Shown piece after piece: positions 1 to 7,465 of a DNA stretch of 40,957 nt. The stretch lies in contig PYIY01000106.1 of the NCBI GenBank assembly GCA_003635195.1, forward strand, positions 1 to 40,957, given 5' to 3'. Positions within the stretch are counted from its first letter, which is position 1. The number at the start of each line of letters is the position of its first letter. The translations under genes were made by a program, and so were the position numbers. The notes below the pieces were generated by a model. That model saw only the letters and a program-made list of their open reading frames with translations. It had not been told where the DNA came from and did not search any database. Source of the DNA: Candidatus Poribacteria bacterium (lineage in GTDB: Bacteria > Poribacteria > WGA-4E > WGA-3G).

Positions 1-63
1 TTTTATAGTAAAGCCCGCAAATAATTTGACATATTCTGAGATTTATGGTATCGTCTAAGTCTT

Positions 64-402
64 ATGAGTTATTCATCAGATTTTCGCAAATGCGTGCTTG
101 ATTTCGTTGCTAATGGCGGTAGTAAAGCCGAAGCTTCACGACGATTTGGCATCTCTCGCGGCATCATCTATGACTGGTTGGCAGCTGAAGACCCGTTGAC
201 GTGTAAAAAACCGGGGCCTCAAGGCCCTCGAAACCTTGATTATCAAGCACTCAAGCAACACGTCGCTGATTTCCCAGATGCTACCCAACAGGAGCGTGCT
301 GACCATTTTGGTGTCTCGAAACATGGTATTTGGTATGCGTTGAAAAAACTCAATATCACGCGAAAAAAAAGACCACGACCTACAAAGAACAGTGTCCAGT
401 GA
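64..402 (+). CDS. IS630 transposase N-terminal frame (helix-turn-helix, orfA)
   Basis: This 112-residue frame carries the DNA-binding half of an IS630 transposase. A helix-turn-helix lies at about residues 13-40 (A-S-R-R-F-G-I-S then I-Y-D-W-L), and a second winged-helix-like segment at about 60-100 (Q-Q-E-R-A-D-H-F-G-V-S then W-Y-A-L-K-K-L). It overlaps the catalytic frame 330-896, which is in the -1 phase. A run of eight A residues at 363-370 lies in the overlap where the two peptides would join, so the active protein is probably a frameshift product of about 275 residues. Read alone, the tail after the A run is out of frame and not conserved-looking. Assignment to the family is confident; frameshifting is inferred. 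Confidence 0.85.
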   Translation: MSYSSDFRKCVLDFVANGGSKAEASRRFGISRGIIYDWLAAEDPLTCKKPGPQGPRNLDYQALKQHVADFPDATQQERADHFGVSKHGIWYALKKLNITRKKRPRPTKNSVQ

Positions 403-896
403 AACGGCGAGAGTATCTCTCAGCACTTCAGCAAGAGACAGAAAAGGGCAAAAAGTTAGTTTATCTTGACGAGAGTGGTTTCAGTGAAACCGCCTTCCGT
501 CGGTATGCTTATGCCCCGAAAGGTATGCGTGTTGAAGATAAAGTGCCAAGCCATAGGTATACCACCACGACTTTGATTGCTGCACGTCTTGATGGATGTT
601 TCACGGCACCTCTGCTTTTTGAGGGCAGTTGTGATGCGATTGCCTTCAACACGTGGCTTTCGGAGATGTTATGTCCATTACTTGATGATAACCATGTTGT
701 AATTATGGATAATGCCTCTTTCCACAAAGGGTCAGAGACAGCAGCATTGATCCGGGGTTCTGGTGCGGATCTATTGTTTTTACCCCCGTATTCCCCGGAG
801 TTGAATCCGATTGAGAAGGATTTCGCCAACATCAAGCGGATACGTCAATACAATGCTGAGACTTCCATTGATGAAATTATAAAAGTGTATAATTAA
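330..896 (+). CDS. IS630 transposase catalytic frame (DDE domain, orfB)
   Basis: This frame holds the DDE catalytic domain that cuts and joins the element ends. The three acidic residues sit in recognisable contexts: D in V-Y-L-D-E-S-G-F, D in V-I-M-D-N-A-S-F-H, and E in Y-S-P-E-L-N-P-I-E. The last is the IS630/Tc1 signature. The true coding part begins at about the A8 run (363-370), where it takes over from the helix-turn-helix frame. The residues before that point are probably not translated in this phase. No internal stop or deletion is visible, so the transposase may still be functional. The stop lies four bases before the right inverted repeat. Confidence 0.88.
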   Translation: MVCVEKTQYHAKKKTTTYKEQCPVKRREYLSALQQETEKGKKLVYLDESGFSETAFRRYAYAPKGMRVEDKVPSHRYTTTTLIAARLDGCFTAPLLFEGSCDAIAFNTWLSEMLCPLLDDNHVVIMDNASFHKGSETAALIRGSGADLLFLPPYSPELNPIEKDFANIKRIRQYNAETSIDEIIKVYN

Positions 897-3135
897 TTAC
901 GGGTTTTACTATAAAAGCGGGAACACCCTGAATTGCGATGAGTTCATTACCTGCAGCGGATGTGCGAAAAATACTCGGTTTGCCCTCTTGAACCGAAATG
1001 ACATAGAGGAGATTATCGGCAATTGTTAACCTCATGTTCCTATAAAAATCGGTATCCAATTTGGGTGTGTGCTTCTGAGCATTGAAGCGAACGCTCTCCC
1101 ACGTCTCACCACCATCACTTGACTGGACCAGGCCTCCCCCAATATGCATATAGAGGCTACTATTTAGGGCAACCAAGTCGTGTGTAAGCGGACCTGTCAT
1201 TCCATTTACAAATGGATGCCAGGACGCACCGGCATCAGTTGTGCGACTGATGCCGAGGGCATCAACTTTGCAAAATGTATTCTCATCAATAGCCACAGCT
1301 GGGAATCTGGGTGCCATAAATGAACTAATATTGGATCTGAGGAAGGTCCAAGTTTTCCCACCGTCGCTGGATTGAAATTCGTCTATTCCGAGGACTAAGA
1401 GCGTTTTACCTACAGCCAAAACCTGTATAGCAGCGTCGAAATTTATGGCTTCAGATTCATCTGTAGGTGTTATTTCAGTCCATGACCTTCCCAGATCCGC
1501 TGAGTGAAAAACCCTTTTTTCTTCTGTTTCAGGGGGCGGTTTTGGGTATAATCCAGTGGATTCCGAGGGGACGACATCAGGTCCCATTCCAACATAGAGG
1601 TGATTTCTGTCGACCGTCAAAGCGTAAACGGCACCGGATGCGTCGGTGAGCAATCGTTGCCAGTTGCTTGAACCGAAGCGATAGAGCCCTTGGTTTGTGC
1701 CAGCGAATAGGGTGTCTCCTATTGCGGCGACTGTATAAACCCGTTTCCCCGCTAACCCGTTGTTTAAAGGCATCCAGCGCTGACCGACATCAGTCGATCG
1801 AAAGACCCCTTTCTCTTGCAGAACAAGATACAGCGTTACAGGTGCTTTCGGATCGTGTTTTTGGAGTGCCGCCGTGACGATGAGTCCACTTGCGCTCCCC
1901 TTCGGACGCGGTCCAAGGGCGTTCCACGTTTCACCGCCATCTTCTGAAGCGAGTGCCTCATCAACGGAGACAGTGTAGAGGGTGCCTTGGTGCTCTGCCA
2001 TAGGGACTCGGTACTGTCCAGTGGGGATGTCAGAATTAATAAGCACCCATGTTGCATCCGGTGTCAATTTATAGAGACCCGTTTTCGCGGCAGCATAGAT
2101 CGTTCCGTCAGCAGCTTTAAAGATGTCATAGACAACACCGCCTTTCGGTCCGATTGACTGTGTCCACTGTGAGTCGGAAAACTTGGTGGCATCGTCCCGC
2201 GCGTTTGCTGTGAGATTGGCCTGCGAGATCTGCACGCCAGTCCCACTGTTTTTACTGGGGATGATCGCTCTGCCAATCTGATTTCGCACAGCAGGTTTTG
2301 CGATAATATCAATAAGGATAGGTTCATCAACGAGTTCAATGGTCGGTTCAGATTGTGCGTCAAAACTATATGGCTGCTGAAATCGAAGGAGGTATTGACT
2401 GCCGACGCCAAAGAGTATCACTAAGGCCACTGCAGCACCGAAAGCTGCCCAAGGGAGTAAGGGTTTCTGAGCGGGTGGTGCCGGTGTCGGGTTCAGGTCG
2501 GCAACGTGCCGCATGACGTTCTCAATGAGATTGTCAGACAATTGCACACCGCCAAGCGTTTCGCGGACCAATGTTTCTTGTTCTTGTAAACGCTTGCGGG
2601 CGCGGCGGAGCCGACTCTTAATTGTATTTACCGATACGCCTAAGAATTTGCCGATCTCCTTTGTCGTCATTTCACCGAGATAGTAGAGCGTCACAACGGT
2701 CCGTTCACTTTCCGGTAACTCCGCCAGAAGTCTTCTGACCATATTCTGGCGATTTTCAGCGGCTTCTGTTTCACGTTGCTTCGACGCATAATGGATATAA
2801 GAAGATTTTTCTACTTCTCGCGTAGATGTGTCGTCGAGCGATTGCATATTGAATCTATTCATTTTAACTTTATTCCTTCGGATCCAACTAATGCAGAGGT
2901 GATTGGCAATGACATAAAGCCATCCTTCAAATCGATTGGGATCTTCAAGTGTCCCCAATTTTTTATACACTTGAATGAAGGTGTCTTGTGTAATTTCCTC
3001 AGCGATATGAAAATCGCCAACCTTCCGCCACACAAGCGCGTGAACGCCTTTTTGATGCTTTTTAACTAAGATCCTAAATGCCTCGTCATCGCCCGACAAA
3101 ATTCTGTGGATCAATCCGACATTATCATCTACCAT
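877..3135 (-). CDS. ECF sigma factor fused to a membrane anchor and BNR-type beta-propeller; 3' end cut by IS630
   Basis: Domains in order: sigma-70 region 2 (about residues 8-80, including E-E-I-T-Q-D-T-F and F-E-G-W-L-Y-V-I-A), a linker, sigma-70 region 4 (about 125-185, with L-P-E-S-E-R-T-V-V-T-L-Y-Y and T-I-K-S-R-L-R-R-A-R), one hydrophobic segment (about 230-250), then an extracytoplasmic repeat region with BNR/sialidase-type motifs (S-x-D-x-G-x-T-W). The region 2/4 half would direct RNA polymerase; the propeller probably senses something outside the membrane (inference). ATG at 3135 is preferred over an upstream start at 3195 because GGAGAG precedes it by six bases. The last 12 residues and the stop codon are encoded by the IS630 end, so the native C-terminus is missing. 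A promoter-like motif lies about 175 bases upstream. Confidence 0.88.
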   Translation of the reverse strand: MVDDNVGLIHRILSGDDEAFRILVKKHQKGVHALVWRKVGDFHIAEEITQDTFIQVYKKLGTLEDPNRFEGWLYVIANHLCISWIRRNKVKMNRFNMQSLDDTSTREVEKSSYIHYASKQRETEAAENRQNMVRRLLAELPESERTVVTLYYLGEMTTKEIGKFLGVSVNTIKSRLRRARKRLQEQETLVRETLGGVQLSDNLIENVMRHVADLNPTPAPPAQKPLLPWAAFGAAVALVILFGVGSQYLLRFQQPYSFDAQSEPTIELVDEPILIDIIAKPAVRNQIGRAIIPSKNSGTGVQISQANLTANARDDATKFSDSQWTQSIGPKGGVVYDIFKAADGTIYAAAKTGLYKLTPDATWVLINSDIPTGQYRVPMAEHQGTLYTVSVDEALASEDGGETWNALGPRPKGSASGLIVTAALQKHDPKAPVTLYLVLQEKGVFRSTDVGQRWMPLNNGLAGKRVYTVAAIGDTLFAGTNQGLYRFGSSNWQRLLTDASGAVYALTVDRNHLYVGMGPDVVPSESTGLYPKPPPETEEKRVFHSADLGRSWTEITPTDESEAINFDAAIQVLAVGKTLLVLGIDEFQSSDGGKTWTFLRSNISSFMAPRFPAVAIDENTFCKVDALGISRTTDAGASWHPFVNGMTGPLTHDLVALNSSLYMHIGGGLVQSSDGGETWESVRFNAQKHTPKLDTDFYRNMRLTIADNLLYVISVQEGKPSIFRTSAAGNELIAIQGVPAFIVKPVINYTLL

Positions 3136-3608
3136 CAGAACTCTCCATATTATAGATGTAGTTGTGGTGATATACCTCTGGGTTGCAAAATGCAAAAGGT
3201 ATCAAGATACCGCACCACTTACTTATGAGACACATTGAAACATGCTCGGTATGCGGCAGCATCAATGCATCCATAAATGGAAAACCATTAAATTTTAAAA
3301 AATTCTTCTCCCTTTTAATTATAAGACACAATTTTCGGTGGAAAGGGTGCATAAGTGAAAAAAATTAAATTTTATTTTCCAACCTATCTCATAAATACAA
3401 ATCTGCCTGTTCCAAAAGAAAGTCTTTTATTCTTAGGATATTAGTAAAAGTGAAGTGCCAACGCTTATTAGGGCCAAAATTTCGTAAAGTTAAGACGAGT
3501 GTTGTCGTTGAAATTCAAAACGATAGAATAAACCAGATTTTCAATTTTTTCAGCATCACGTTTCGAGTCAAAAAGGGTATGATGCCAGATTTCTATACTT
3601 GTTCCCTG
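3136..3608. other. AT-rich intergenic region with a repeated promoter-like motif
   Basis: No convincing gene is visible. The region holds copy 1 of the promoter-like motif (3311-3366). Directly below the WD40 stop codon, the same minus-strand frame stays open for about 44 further codons. That looks coding-like, but it has no start codon of its own and may be a decayed C-terminal extension. Confidence 0.5.
3311..3366 (-). promoter_or_regulatory. Promoter-like conserved motif, copy 1 (upstream of sigma-propeller gene)
   Basis: Read on the minus strand this is a T-run, then TTATGCACCCTTTCC, then AAAATTGTGTCTTATAAT. Two further copies occur at 6618-6675 and 20977-21032 in the same orientation, each ahead of a minus-strand gene. 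The TGCAC and GTCTT blocks are 18-19 bases apart, a spacing that would suit the -35 and -10 boxes of an ECF-type promoter; GTC is typical of ECF -10 boxes. Promoter activity is inferred. Confidence 0.5.
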
Positions 3609-5636
3609 TTATCTGGAATCTTGTGTATCCTTAATATTGACAGCGATCGAGTTCCAGTCCCATAAGAGCACTGTCCCATCTTGAGAACCGCTGGCAAGTG
3701 TCTTTTCGTCGGGTGAAAATACCAATGTTTCTATAGGTTCCGTATGACCTGACAAAACTCCCAAACTTCTACCGGTATCCACAGCCCATAACTGCAAAGA
3801 TGATCGACCTGACCAATAAGCGTCAAGAAGGATTTTCCCATCGGGGGAGAATAGTAAGACATGGTTGAATGGGCGGATATTACTATGAATCATTTTGCGT
3901 TCCTGCATGCCTGTTTTTGCCACATTCCACAAAGTAATGCTGTTCCGATGTCCAAGAGCAAGGGTGGTGCCATCTGGTGAAAAGGCTAGGCTTTTAGCCC
4001 TCTCAGTGGTGAATGTAGGAAATTCGCTCCGCGTGCCTGTATCCCATACCCGTGGAATACCGTGAGGACCGTACGCTGCAAGTAGCGCACTATCAGAGGA
4101 GAACATTAACTGTCTTGGAAACGGATTTCCCGTGTTAATATGGAACAACTCAATACCGGTTTCCATGTGCCATGCCTGAATATTTTTGGGACCACGGGTC
4201 GCAAGCATTTTACTGTCAGGTGAGAAGTTAAGTGCCTCCGTGGTGTCTGCAATCTGCGGCGAAGTTCCACGGAGTTCCCCATTGGCACCAACGTTCCATA
4301 ATTGCACACTGCTGCCTCCCTTGAAACTATAACGAACTCCCCACCCATACGCATCAAACGCAATTGGGCCGCTGTACCCTTGCGTCGCGAAAAATCTACT
4401 ATCGGGTGAAAACACGGCGAACTCGACTAAATCGCTATGTCCGGCAGTAGCGGTAAATGTAATAAGTTCTCGTCTTGTCATTAAACTCCATACGTCAACA
4501 TTGCCGTTATGCCCAGCACTTGTAAGTGTCGCTCCATCTTTGGAAAATGCAACGGCTTTCACCCATTCTGTATGTCCGGTGGTAAAAGTAGCCAGTTCCC
4601 GTCCAGTCTTGGGATCCCAGAACCGGATTGTGCCATCCGCACTACCACTGGCAAGACACCCACTATAAGGGGATGCCCCTTCGGGCGCGAAGGTTAAAGC
4701 ATTGATAGTGTTTTTGTGCCCAATAAGCATAGCGTGCTCGCGTTCGGTGTCCACATCCCAGATCTTGATTACCCTATCTGTGTCACCACTGGCAACAGTT
4801 CCGCCATCAGCAGTAAGAGCAACGGTGGTAACCCAGCCTTCATGACCTTTGAATGTAGCAATTTTAGCACCATTCTGGGTATTCCATAACTGTACTGTCT
4901 TGTCTTCACTCCCACTTGCAAGCATTTTCCCATCTGGTGTAAAGGCGAGTGCCCGAATATCTGCTTCCTTTTCGTCTGCGTCGGGACCCTCTTTGAAAAA
5001 ATTAACATGTCCCCTGAAAGTCACTCGCTTACGTCCTTCAGCCGTCTCCCACACATGGATTTTTTCTCCATCCTTATCTCCGATAGCAAGAATACTCCCG
5101 TTTTCGGAGAGTGCCGCTACCTCGTATGAACCTATATTCTTTGCATCCGACACTTTACTGCTAGTATTCACACCCCAATAAATAATGTCACCAAGTGTGT
5201 CCAAACTAACCAACGTTGTGCTATCATCCGAAAACGCCACCACTGTTACTGAATCATGTCTCGCAGCTAATGTAAAACTTGAGAGTTTGCTAAGGGTATC
5301 CAAATCCCATAATTGTATGACCGGATTCGTGTATCCACTACTTGCGAGCATTTTCCCATCTTTTGAGAAAGCGAGAGCATTGACCTGTGCAGTATGTTCA
5401 GTAAACAAAGCAGTCTCTTTCCCATTGGGTACATCGTATAGCCACACGCCAACATCCGTTCCCACTGCAAGACGGGTGCCGTCGGGTGAAAACCGCATTA
5501 AATTAATACCACCTTTTCCAAGTCGGGCAATGGCACCTTCAGGTAATCCAACTTCTGTAGTGTCTTGTGCAAAACCAGTTGAAAATAGCACAACCGGCAA
5601 CAGAAAAGAGATAAAAAATAGACGTTTTGTTTTCAT
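3609..5636 (-). CDS. Secreted WD40-repeat protein, 14 repeats
   Basis: A protein of 675 residues with a Sec signal peptide (K-T-K-R then a hydrophobic stretch ending F-S-T-G-F-A-Q at about residue 23). The rest is WD40 repeats built on F-S-x-D-G-x-x-L-A-S-G followed by V-x-L-W-D/N. I count fourteen, enough for two seven-bladed propellers in tandem. Repeats 4-8 have the most canonical W-D ends; repeats 3 and 9-11 are diverged. There is no enzymatic domain, so the likely role is a protein-interaction scaffold outside the cytoplasm. ATG at 5636 is preferred over 5675 because AAAGGAG lies eight bases before it and the signal peptide starts there. It sits between the membrane sigma gene and the zinc-finger gene, all on the minus strand; whether they are co-transcribed is unclear because each has its own intergenic region. 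Confidence 0.85.
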   Translation of the reverse strand: MKTKRLFFISFLLPVVLFSTGFAQDTTEVGLPEGAIARLGKGGINLMRFSPDGTRLAVGTDVGVWLYDVPNGKETALFTEHTAQVNALAFSKDGKMLASSGYTNPVIQLWDLDTLSKLSSFTLAARHDSVTVVAFSDDSTTLVSLDTLGDIIYWGVNTSSKVSDAKNIGSYEVAALSENGSILAIGDKDGEKIHVWETAEGRKRVTFRGHVNFFKEGPDADEKEADIRALAFTPDGKMLASGSEDKTVQLWNTQNGAKIATFKGHEGWVTTVALTADGGTVASGDTDRVIKIWDVDTEREHAMLIGHKNTINALTFAPEGASPYSGCLASGSADGTIRFWDPKTGRELATFTTGHTEWVKAVAFSKDGATLTSAGHNGNVDVWSLMTRRELITFTATAGHSDLVEFAVFSPDSRFFATQGYSGPIAFDAYGWGVRYSFKGGSSVQLWNVGANGELRGTSPQIADTTEALNFSPDSKMLATRGPKNIQAWHMETGIELFHINTGNPFPRQLMFSSDSALLAAYGPHGIPRVWDTGTRSEFPTFTTERAKSLAFSPDGTTLALGHRNSITLWNVAKTGMQERKMIHSNIRPFNHVLLFSPDGKILLDAYWSGRSSLQLWAVDTGRSLGVLSGHTEPIETLVFSPDEKTLASGSQDGTVLLWDWNSIAVNIKDTQDSR

Positions 5637-5745
5637 AAGGTCAACTCCTTTATGATTCGACCTCTTTTTGTGCATATGAAACCGATAAGGGACGAGTGTT
5701 TAGAACTGCGATAGACATAAACTAAGTAGCCATCGTATGTCCTTT

Positions 5746-6420
5746 CTATTCGAGTAGCCCTGCGCGTTCAGCTAAACGCATCGCAACACCTTGTAGGTCG
5801 TCAGTGCCTTCCATCCATGCCACAAAGTCAATGACGTTATAGGCACCGTCTTTACAATCCATACAGCACCACGTTTCGTACCTACCCGTTGGAACATATA
5901 ACATCAGTGTAAATTCGGTGCTCGGGCATTTTGGGCATGTGCTTTTCCCCAAATTATCAGGGAATACACCGTATTCACTTAGAATATCTTCGAGTTCGTA
6001 TCCGGCTACCACCATATCACGCAGTTCCTTATAGGGCATTTCTGTGGTGGTGTCTTTTCCAGATTCCATTTCTTCCTCCGTTTCCTCGTTGGTTGTTTCT
6101 ATTGGCAGTTCCGCTTCTAACGCAGTTAGCCATTCCAAAAATTCCGTTTTTTCCGCGGCGGACAACTCTTCTTTAACTGACAACATATCTTCAGAGACCT
6201 CACCAGCCGAGAGTCCATGCGTATATTTCTTTTCAGAACCCTGTGTCTGCGTTGATGACGCTGTAAGATGTGTTGTCTGAGTCGTGCTAATTCGTTTCGG
6301 TTCATACGGGACGGTTTTATAGATTGTTATGACTTCGGGTTGTCCTTTAGGTTTTGCCATCCAAAGTCCTACCAAACCTCCGATTACAAGTAGACCCGCG
6401 AAAAGAAAAGCATGTTTCAT
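5746..6420 (-). CDS. Membrane-anchored protein with a primase-type (CHC2-like) zinc finger
   Basis: A protein of 224 residues. Residues about 4-22 form one membrane anchor (F-L-F-A-G-L-L-V-I-G-G-L-V-G-L-W). A Thr/Ser/Gln-rich linker and a Glu-rich acidic segment follow. The C-terminal 65 residues resemble the DnaG zinc finger: C-P-K-C, then C-C-M-D-C about 25 residues later, then G-A-Y-N-V-I-D-F-V and L-A-E-R-A-G at the end. In DnaG this fold binds template DNA, but here there is no TOPRIM or polymerase domain. ATG at 6420 is chosen because AGGAGG precedes it by six bases; the longer frame from 6453 lacks this. Function unknown. Membrane orientation by the positive-inside rule is ambiguous. 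A shared promoter-like motif lies about 200 bases upstream. Confidence 0.72.
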   Translation of the reverse strand: MKHAFLFAGLLVIGGLVGLWMAKPKGQPEVITIYKTVPYEPKRISTTQTTHLTASSTQTQGSEKKYTHGLSAGEVSEDMLSVKEELSAAEKTEFLEWLTALEAELPIETTNEETEEEMESGKDTTTEMPYKELRDMVVAGYELEDILSEYGVFPDNLGKSTCPKCPSTEFTLMLYVPTGRYETWCCMDCKDGAYNVIDFVAWMEGTDDLQGVAMRLAERAGLLE

Positions 6421-6722
6421 AGTGTTCCTCCTTATTCCAATACGCCAACCCATGATGCCAATTTCTTTATAGCACTTGAAGTGCCGTCATATTATTGCAT
6501 CTATGGTTTCGTTCCACGAAGCCACAATCTAACAAATCGGGCCACAAAGAACCCCATCGTGTTTCCATAAATCACGGATTGATAATTACCGTTGCAGTTG
6601 CAATGATTTATCAACCACCTTTAATAATAAAGACGCAATTTTGGAGGGGAAAGGGTGCATAGTGGTAAAAAAATGAAAGAAATTTTAATTTTTTACCAAA
6701 ACCCACAATTAACTATACACCC
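6421..6722. other. Intergenic region with promoter-like motif copy 2
   Basis: About 300 bases without a credible gene. It holds the second copy of the promoter-like motif at 6618-6675. Nothing else is recognised in it. Confidence 0.5.
6618..6675 (-). promoter_or_regulatory. Promoter-like conserved motif, copy 2 (upstream of zinc-finger protein gene)
   Basis: On the minus strand: CATTTTTTT, then CTATGCACCCTTTCCCC, then CAAAATTGCGTCTTTATTAT. It matches copy 1 (3311-3366) through both conserved blocks, including TATGCACCCTTTCC. The following minus-strand gene starts at 6420, about 200 bases away. It is probably a promoter or a promoter-proximal operator (inference from recurrence and orientation). 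Confidence 0.5.
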
Positions 6723-7001
6723 ATGGAAGGCAGGGTTACAAACCCCACCAGCGAAGATGAGGGATTATTATTATCTAAAATGGCAACGTATTTTCGGGAT
6801 AACGGTGTAACGAGTTTGCAAGAAGTGCCGCACTTTCACATTCACGTTGTGCCTCGCCAGCAATCGAGTGATTGGGGCACTGGACCGCCACACATAGCGG
6901 CACTTCAACCCAGATATCCAGAGATGAAGCAGTATGGAACCATCTCTTGGGAACGCGCGATAGAAATTGCCGAGATTGTGAAACCAAACTTCAAAGGGTA
7001 A
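6723..7001 (+). pseudogene. HIT-family protein remnant, N-terminal part missing
   Basis: The frame contains the histidine-triad active-site motif H-F-H-I-H-V-V-P-R, preceded by Q-E-V-P, as in nucleotide-binding HIT hydrolases. HIT proteins are usually about 110-150 residues, with a 50-residue N-terminal half that contributes to the nucleotide pocket. Here only about 35 residues precede the triad and they do not resemble that half. No Shine-Dalgarno sequence is visible before the ATG at 6723. The most likely reading is a 5'-truncated gene. A short diverged HIT protein is possible. Confidence 0.55.
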
Positions 7002-7080
7002 TCTATTCAAACATTGTGTGCATTCCGAGTATTTGTTTCAGTTTCAAATCACACCTATTCCCGATCCTGCACCGCAAATG

Positions 7081-7458
7081 CTATCCTAACTTATTTCTGT
7101 TGGTTTCAGGCTGCCACTCGCGAATTAGTTCAGTTTCCAACTCCAGTGTCTGCTCTGGATCCTTCGTGAATGCCACAGAGAAGTGAACGAGTTCTCCAAA
7201 CATCCGAAGTTGAATCCGGAGATCAGGGTTTTGCTCATCGGAGAGATGCTCAAGTAAGCGACGGCGAACACAGGTTTTAGAAATCCCAGCGTAGAGACGT
7301 TCATAACCACCAGAGTTGTCAGTAAGCCATATCACATACAAACCGCAACGTCCCTTCGGCAATTGAGATACTACTTCCCGAGTAAAAGGTGTCCGTTCCT
7401 GTTCCAGTTGATACTTAATACCAAAAAGAGATATAGAGGTAGATTCAGACACGTTCAT
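7081..7458 (-). CDS. GIY-YIG nuclease domain protein (third gene of DUF499 operon)
   Basis: A 125-residue protein with a GIY-YIG fold. G-L-Y lies at 39-41, Y-A-G at 56-58, the catalytic Arg region R-R-R-L-L-E-H at 65-71, a Glu in L-E-L-E-T-E-L-I at about 106-108, and a terminal Asn in P-E-T-N-R at 120. All canonical catalytic positions are therefore present, so DNA cleavage is plausible. Residues 1-35 are extra to the fold. ATG at 7458 lies seven bases after the stop of the methylase gene; the start further upstream overlaps that gene and adds unrelated residues. GGGAG lies 12 bases before the start, a rather long spacing. The tight linkage suggests it acts with the ATPase and methylase, perhaps as the effector nuclease; this is inference. 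Confidence 0.75.
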   Translation of the reverse strand: MNVSESTSISLFGIKYQLEQERTPFTREVVSQLPKGRCGLYVIWLTDNSGGYERLYAGISKTCVRRRLLEHLSDEQNPDLRIQLRMFGELVHFSVAFTKDPEQTLELETELIREWQPETNRNKLG

Positions 7459-7465
7459 TATTTCA

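Larger units (their letters stand above)
1..916 (+). mobile_element. IS630-family insertion sequence, apparently intact
   Basis: The two ends are near-perfect inverted repeats of 17 bp. Positions 1-17 read TTTTATAGTAAAGCCCG, and positions 900-916 are its reverse complement with one mismatch. TA dinucleotides lie within the repeats at both ends (6-7 and 910-911), as expected for IS630/Tc1 elements, which target TA. Between them are two overlapping transposase frames. The left end may extend beyond the window, so the outer boundary and the target duplication cannot be fixed on that side. The element lies inside the 3' part of the minus-strand sigma-propeller gene and supplies that gene's stop codon. 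Confidence 0.88.

Noticed and set aside
3450..3665. Plus-strand frame of 71 codons below the WD40 gene
   Set aside because: It overlaps the 3' end of the WD40 gene on the opposite strand and has no family features.
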